From NCBI RefSeq assembly GCF_014195635.1, contig NZ_JACICC010000001.1, positions 558,001 to 622,000 of the forward strand: a stretch of DNA of 64,000 bases, given 5' to 3'. The translations under genes and the position numbers were made by a program. Below are positions 60,873 to 64,000 of the stretch, in pieces. Each line of letters starts with the position of its first letter. The first letter of the stretch is position 1. The notes beneath the pieces are model-generated. The model was not told the origin of the DNA and ran no database searches. It was given only the letters and a program-made list of their open reading frames with translations. Source of the stretch: Pseudochelatococcus contaminans (GTDB lineage Bacteria; Pseudomonadota; Alphaproteobacteria; Rhizobiales; Beijerinckiaceae).

Positions 60873-61916
60873 ATGGAAACTTTTCTCGCCTTTGCGCTTA
60901 TCCTCGGCAAAAGCCTGCTGCTGCTTGTGGCGCTGCTGGTGTTCATCGCCTACATCCTGTTGGCCGACCGCAAGATCTGGGCGGCCGTGCAGCTCCGGCG
61001 CGGTCCGAACGTCGTTGGGCCTTATGGTCTGTTTCAGTCGTTCGCGGACTTGCTGAAGTTCGTTTTTAAAGAACCGACAATTCCGGACAGCTCAAACAAG
61101 TTCCTGTTCCTGCTGGCACCACTGATTACCTGCGTTCTGGCGCTGTCTGCATGGGCGGTGATTCCAGTTGCCGAGGGCTGGGCCATCGCCAATATCAATG
61201 TTGGCGTACTTTATGTTTTGGCAATCTCGTCTCTCGGTGTGTACGGCATCATTATCGGTGGTTGGGCGTCGAACTCGAAGTATCCCTTCCTTAGTGCGCT
61301 GCGCTCCGCAGCACAGATGGTGAGTTACGAGGTTTCGATCGGTTTTGTCATCGTCACGGTGTTGATGTGTGCCGGATCGCTCAATCTGACGGAAATTGTT
61401 CGCTCGCAGCAGGATCAGGGGCTTGCAACATGGCTTGGTGTGCCGTGGTTGGCTTTCCTGAACTGGTATTGGCTGCCGCTGTTTCCGATGCTGATTATCT
61501 TCTTTATTTCGGCACTTGCGGAAACGAACCGTCCGCCCTTCGACCTCGCTGAGGCTGAGTCCGAGCTTGTCGCTGGCTTCATGCTTGAATACGGGTCTAC
61601 GCCATATCTGCTGTTCATGCTCGGCGAGTATGTGTCGATCATCCTGATGTGCGCCATGACAACCATCCTGTTTCTCGGGGGCTGGAGTGCGCCGATTGAT
61701 CTGCCACCCTTTACCTGGGTTCCGGGTGTGGTGTGGTTCGTCATCAAAGTCTGCCTTGTGTTCTTCATGTTCGCGATGACCAAGGCATTCGTACCGCGTT
61801 ATCGCTACGATCAGCTTATGCGGCTTGGCTGGAAGGTTTTTCTGCCCATTTCGCTCGTGATGGTGCTGGTCGTTGCATTCGTTCTGCAGTTGACCGGCTG
61901 GGCCCAGGCAGGCTGA
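60873..61916 (+). CDS. nuoH: NADH-quinone oxidoreductase subunit H
   Basis: Membrane subunit that links the quinone site to the proton channels. The 347-residue protein has about eight helices, the [22 protein letters not shown] loop near the quinone tunnel, and the [23 protein letters not shown] acidic loop. It is 9 bases after nuoG and 4 bases before the next small gene. Confidence 0.97.
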   Translation: METFLAFALILGKSLLLLVALLVFIAYILLADRKIWAAVQLRRGPNVVGPYGLFQSFADLLKFVFKEPTIPDSSNKFLFLLAPLITCVLALSAWAVIPVAEGWAIANINVGVLYVLAISSLGVYGIIIGGWASNSKYPFLSALRSAAQMVSYEVSIGFVIVTVLMCAGSLNLTEIVRSQQDQGLATWLGVPWLAFLNWYWLPLFPMLIIFFISALAETNRPPFDLAEAESELVAGFMLEYGSTPYLLFMLGEYVSIILMCAMTTILFLGGWSAPIDLPPFTWVPGVVWFVIKVCLVFFMFAMTKAFVPRYRYDQLMRLGWKVFLPISLVMVLVVAFVLQLTGWAQAG

Positions 61917-61920
61917 GGCT

Positions 61921-62175
61921 TTGTTTGGGTTGCCGGTCGCTGCCATTGTCGGAGGGCTTCTGGGCCTCTCGGTAGGGTTGTTGGGACATGGACTCGCTAA
62001 CCGTGTCATCGAAAGTTGGCTCGACGCGGCTGAGCGCGATGAAGATGAGCCCGTTGCGATGACGCGCGGTGAGTTGGAAAAATGGATCGTCGGCCTGCGG
62101 CGGATGGTCTTTGTCGGAACTGTGATCGTGTTTCCGGTGGCAGGCTTTTTAATCGGTCTTGCTATCGGCGGTTGA
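61921..62175 (+). CDS. small two-helix membrane protein between nuoH and nuoI
   Basis: An 84-residue protein I do not recognise. It has two hydrophobic helices (about 4-23 and 62-82, both Gly/Val-rich) joined by an acidic loop ([26 protein letters not shown]). It begins at a TTG 4 bases after the nuoH stop, with no strong ribosome binding site beyond GGCTGAGG inside the nuoH end, so translation may depend on coupling to nuoH. Codon use is like its neighbours. An accessory complex I subunit or assembly factor is possible but unproven. Confidence 0.7.
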   Translation: MFGLPVAAIVGGLLGLSVGLLGHGLANRVIESWLDAAERDEDEPVAMTRGELEKWIVGLRRMVFVGTVIVFPVAGFLIGLAIGG

Positions 62176-62212
62176 AGGGTCGCGTGGATGCGCGGCGCAA
62201 TGGAGGCGGGCG

Positions 62213-62701
62213 ATGAGGCTCGATCAAGCTGCGAAATCGCTTTTGCTGAAGGAATTTGTATCGGCGCTTCTGCTGTCGATGCGGTATTTCTTCAAGCCGA
62301 AGCCGACATTGAACTACCCCTATGAAAAGGGGCAGTTGAGTCCGCGTTTTCGCGGTGAGCATGCTCTGCGCCGTTATCCGAACGGCGAAGAGCGCTGCAT
62401 TGCATGTAAGCTTTGCGAGGCAATTTGCCCCGCTCAGGCTATTACGATTGAGGCAGGTCCGCGCCGAAACGATGGAACGCGTCGTACCACTCGTTACGAT
62501 ATCGACATGGTGAAGTGCATTTACTGCGGCTTCTGTCAGGAAGCTTGCCCTGTGGATGCAATCGTCGAAGGGCCGAATTTCGAATTTGCGGTGGAAACCC
62601 GTGAAGAGCTTTTCTACGACAAGGAAAGGCTTCTTGCGAATGGTGCGCGCTGGGAACGCGAGATTGCTCGCAATATAGCGGCCGATGCGCCCTACCGATG
62701 A
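62213..62701 (+). CDS. nuoI: NADH-quinone oxidoreductase subunit I
   Basis: Ferredoxin-like subunit holding clusters N6a and N6b. The 162-residue protein has two CxxCxxCxxxC sets: C62, C65, C68 and C72, then C102, C105, C108 and C112. The N-terminal amphipathic helix that lies on the membrane is visible ([18 protein letters not shown]). The ATG is preceded by GGAGG at 62202-62206; an earlier in-frame start at 62159 overlaps the small membrane protein gene and is unlikely. Confidence 0.97.
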   Translation: MRLDQAAKSLLLKEFVSALLLSMRYFFKPKPTLNYPYEKGQLSPRFRGEHALRRYPNGEERCIACKLCEAICPAQAITIEAGPRRNDGTRRTTRYDIDMVKCIYCGFCQEACPVDAIVEGPNFEFAVETREELFYDKERLLANGARWEREIARNIAADAPYR

Positions 62702-62704
62702 ATA

Positions 62705-62726
62705 TAAACCCGGTTAACCGGGTTTA
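62705..62726. repeat. 22-bp perfect palindrome between nuoI and nuoJ
   Basis: TAAACCCGGTTAACCGGGTTTA reads the same on both strands. It starts 3 bases after the nuoI stop. It could form an RNA hairpin that stabilises or attenuates the operon transcript, or bind a dimeric protein. No T-run beyond three bases follows, so full termination is unlikely. Confidence 0.75.
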
Positions 62727-62800
62727 GCGTTTGAGAACAACCGGATGCAGGCGTCTTGTCGGACACGGCGTGGCATCCAAGGACAGGACGGGAACCGGGC

Positions 62801-63421
62801 ATGGTTGCGGCGGCCTTCTTTTATCTTTTTGCAGGTGTCTGCATCGCGTCGGCGTTCATGGTGATCGCCGGGCGCAACCCCGTGACATCGGTGCTGTTCC
62901 TCATTCTCACCTTCTTCAACGCGGCAGGGCTTTTCATCCTGATCGGTGCCGAGTTCCTGGCGATGATGCTTGTCGTCGTCTATGTCGGCGCGGTCGCGGT
63001 GCTCTTCCTCTTCGTCGTTATGATGATCGACGTCGACTTTGCCGAGTTGCGTTCTGGTTTTCTCCAGTTTCTACCCGTCGGGGTGCTGGTGGGGATCGTC
63101 TTCCTGATCGAGCTTTTGCTGGTGATTGGGACGCTATTCGTCGACCCGGCAATCCTTCAGACGGCTGCTGCCGCCGCTGCGGCGGATGCGCCAGCGGTCG
63201 GCGTCACCAATACCGAGGCAATCGGACTCGTACTTTACACTGACTACCTGTTCGTTTTTCAGGCAGCCGGTTTTGTTCTGCTTGTGGCCATGATCGGTGC
63301 GATCGTGCTGACACTGCGGCATAAGCCGGGTGTCAAGCGTCAGGATATCGGCAAGCAGGTCGAGCGTTCGCATGAAACGAGCGTGGAATTGAAAAGCGTG
63401 CCGTCGCGGCAGGGCGTCTGA
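62801..63421 (+). CDS. nuoJ: NADH-quinone oxidoreductase subunit J
   Basis: Membrane subunit with the flexible helix 3 important for coupling. The 206-residue protein has five helices, [48 protein letters not shown] (the pi-bulge helix) and a polar C-terminus. The ATG giving [10 protein letters not shown] matches the family start. The 99 bases before it contain the palindrome at 62705-62726. Confidence 0.96.
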   Translation: MVAAAFFYLFAGVCIASAFMVIAGRNPVTSVLFLILTFFNAAGLFILIGAEFLAMMLVVVYVGAVAVLFLFVVMMIDVDFAELRSGFLQFLPVGVLVGIVFLIELLLVIGTLFVDPAILQTAAAAAAADAPAVGVTNTEAIGLVLYTDYLFVFQAAGFVLLVAMIGAIVLTLRHKPGVKRQDIGKQVERSHETSVELKSVPSRQGV

Positions 63422-63434
63422 GAGGGCTGGAGTT

Positions 63435-63743
63435 ATGATCATCGGGCTCGTTCATTACCTAACGGTTGCGGCGACGCTGTTCACGCTGGGCGTGTTAGGC
63501 ATCTTTCTCAACCGGAAGAATGTCATCGTCATTCTGATGTCGGTGGAGTTGATCCTGCTGTCGGTCAACATCAATCTGGTCGCTTTCTCTGTTTTCACCA
63601 ATACCATCGTGGGGCAGGTCTTCGCGTTGCTGGTGCTCGCTGTCGCAGCGGCAGAGGCGGCTATCGGACTGGCGATCATGCTGGTCTTCTTCCGCAACCG
63701 TGGCTCCATCGCGGTTGAGGACATCAACTTGATGAAGGGCTGA
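63435..63743 (+). CDS. nuoK: NADH-quinone oxidoreductase subunit K
   Basis: Small membrane subunit in the proton path. The 102-residue protein has three helices with the two membrane glutamates typical of NuoK (one in [14 protein letters not shown] and one in [11 protein letters not shown]), and the [11 protein letters not shown] loop. It is 13 bases after nuoJ and 11 before nuoL. Confidence 0.97.
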   Translation: MIIGLVHYLTVAATLFTLGVLGIFLNRKNVIVILMSVELILLSVNINLVAFSVFTNTIVGQVFALLVLAVAAAEAAIGLAIMLVFFRNRGSIAVEDINLMKG

Positions 63744-63754
63744 GGGCAGGCCGA

Positions 63755-64000
63755 ATGTATCAGGCAATCGTCTTTCTGCCGCTGGTCGGCTTCCTCGTCG
63801 CGGGCCTTTTCGGCCGCTTCATCGGCGCGCGTGCCAGCGAAATTATTACGACGTCGTTGCTGTTTGTTACAGCAGCCCTGTCGTGGGTGGCGTTCGTCAC
63901 TGTCGGTTTCGGAACGGAGACTTTTTACGTTCCGATAGCCCGCTGGATTACCTCTGGCACCCTCATTGTCGACTGGGCATTGCGTATTGATACCTTGACG
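63755..64000 (+). CDS. nuoL: NADH-quinone oxidoreductase subunit L (5' part, cut by the window end)
   Basis: The first 82 codons of the large antiporter-like proton-pumping subunit. The reading MYQAIVFLPLVGFLVAGLFG, then a second hydrophobic helix (TTSLLFVTAALSWVAFVTVGF) and WALRIDTLT, matches the NuoL N-terminus. The ATG is 11 bases after nuoK. The rest of the gene lies beyond the window, so nuoM and nuoN are expected to follow but cannot be seen. Confidence 0.93.
   Translation, partial: MYQAIVFLPLVGFLVAGLFGRFIGARASEIITTSLLFVTAALSWVAFVTVGFGTETFYVPIARWITSGTLIVDWALRIDTLT

Overview
This is one GC-rich chromosomal window of housekeeping genes from an alphaproteobacterium, most likely a member of the Hyphomicrobiales (Rhizobiales). 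The placement rests on several signs. The gene neighbourhoods pyrF-DUF1330-dapB-gpmA, rpmI-rplT-pheS-pheT, argS-SPOR-nagZ-scpA-scpB and livH-livM-livG-livF-DUF6867 are typical of the group. The upstream region of lexA carries an alphaproteobacterial GTTC-N7-GTTC SOS box. There is also an extragenic palindromic repeat of the kind common in Rhizobiales. No IS element, prophage, CRISPR array, tRNA or rRNA gene was found. Family and genus cannot be settled from the sequence alone.

Layout. 1-3.7 kb (+): pyrF, a DUF1330 gene, dapB, gpmA and an exported protein of unknown function. 3.7-13.4 kb (mostly -): a repeat, then grpE, glnD, pheT, pheS, rplT, rpmI, an unusual two-domain orphan and an ErpA-type Fe-S carrier. 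13.5-21.3 kb (+): dgt, argS, a SPOR-domain membrane protein, nagZ, scpA and scpB. 21.4-24.3 kb (+): a TPP riboswitch followed by thiO-thiS-thiG-thiE. 24.3-27.2 kb (-): a chemoreceptor, an extremely AT-rich stretch and a P1-family peptidase. 27.3-28.0 kb (+): ccdA. 28.1-33.6 kb (-): a branched-chain amino acid ABC transporter operon. 34.0-37.2 kb (-): gltA and gltX. 37.3-46 kb: comEC (+), lexA (-) with its SOS box, parE (-), a rhomboid protease (+), a CBS-domain protein (+) and a patatin-like protein (-). 46.1-52.6 kb (+): tamA-tamB. 53.3 kb to the window end (+): the complex I operon nuoABC-GFA-DEFGH-(small membrane protein)-IJKL, with nuoL cut by the edge.

How the genes work together. The window supplies pyrimidine, lysine/peptidoglycan-precursor, glycolytic and TCA-cycle enzymes, three aminoacyl-tRNA synthetases, chromosome condensation and decatenation (ScpAB, ParE), wall recycling and septal functions (NagZ, SPOR protein), outer-membrane assembly (TamAB), thiamine thiazole synthesis and coupling, nitrogen sensing (GlnD), amino acid uptake and the proton-pumping NADH dehydrogenase.

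I did not find a clearly new multi-gene system. The items most worth a second look are: two non-canonical genes inside the nuo operon, a GFA-type zinc protein translationally coupled to nuoC and nuoD and an 84-residue two-helix membrane protein between nuoH and nuoI; a glyoxalase-related/jelly-roll fusion protein; the 18% GC island upstream of the chemoreceptor, which runs into the 3' end of the neighbouring peptidase gene; and the thi operon, which has a TPP riboswitch abutting the thiO ribosome binding site but no thiC or thiD beside it.
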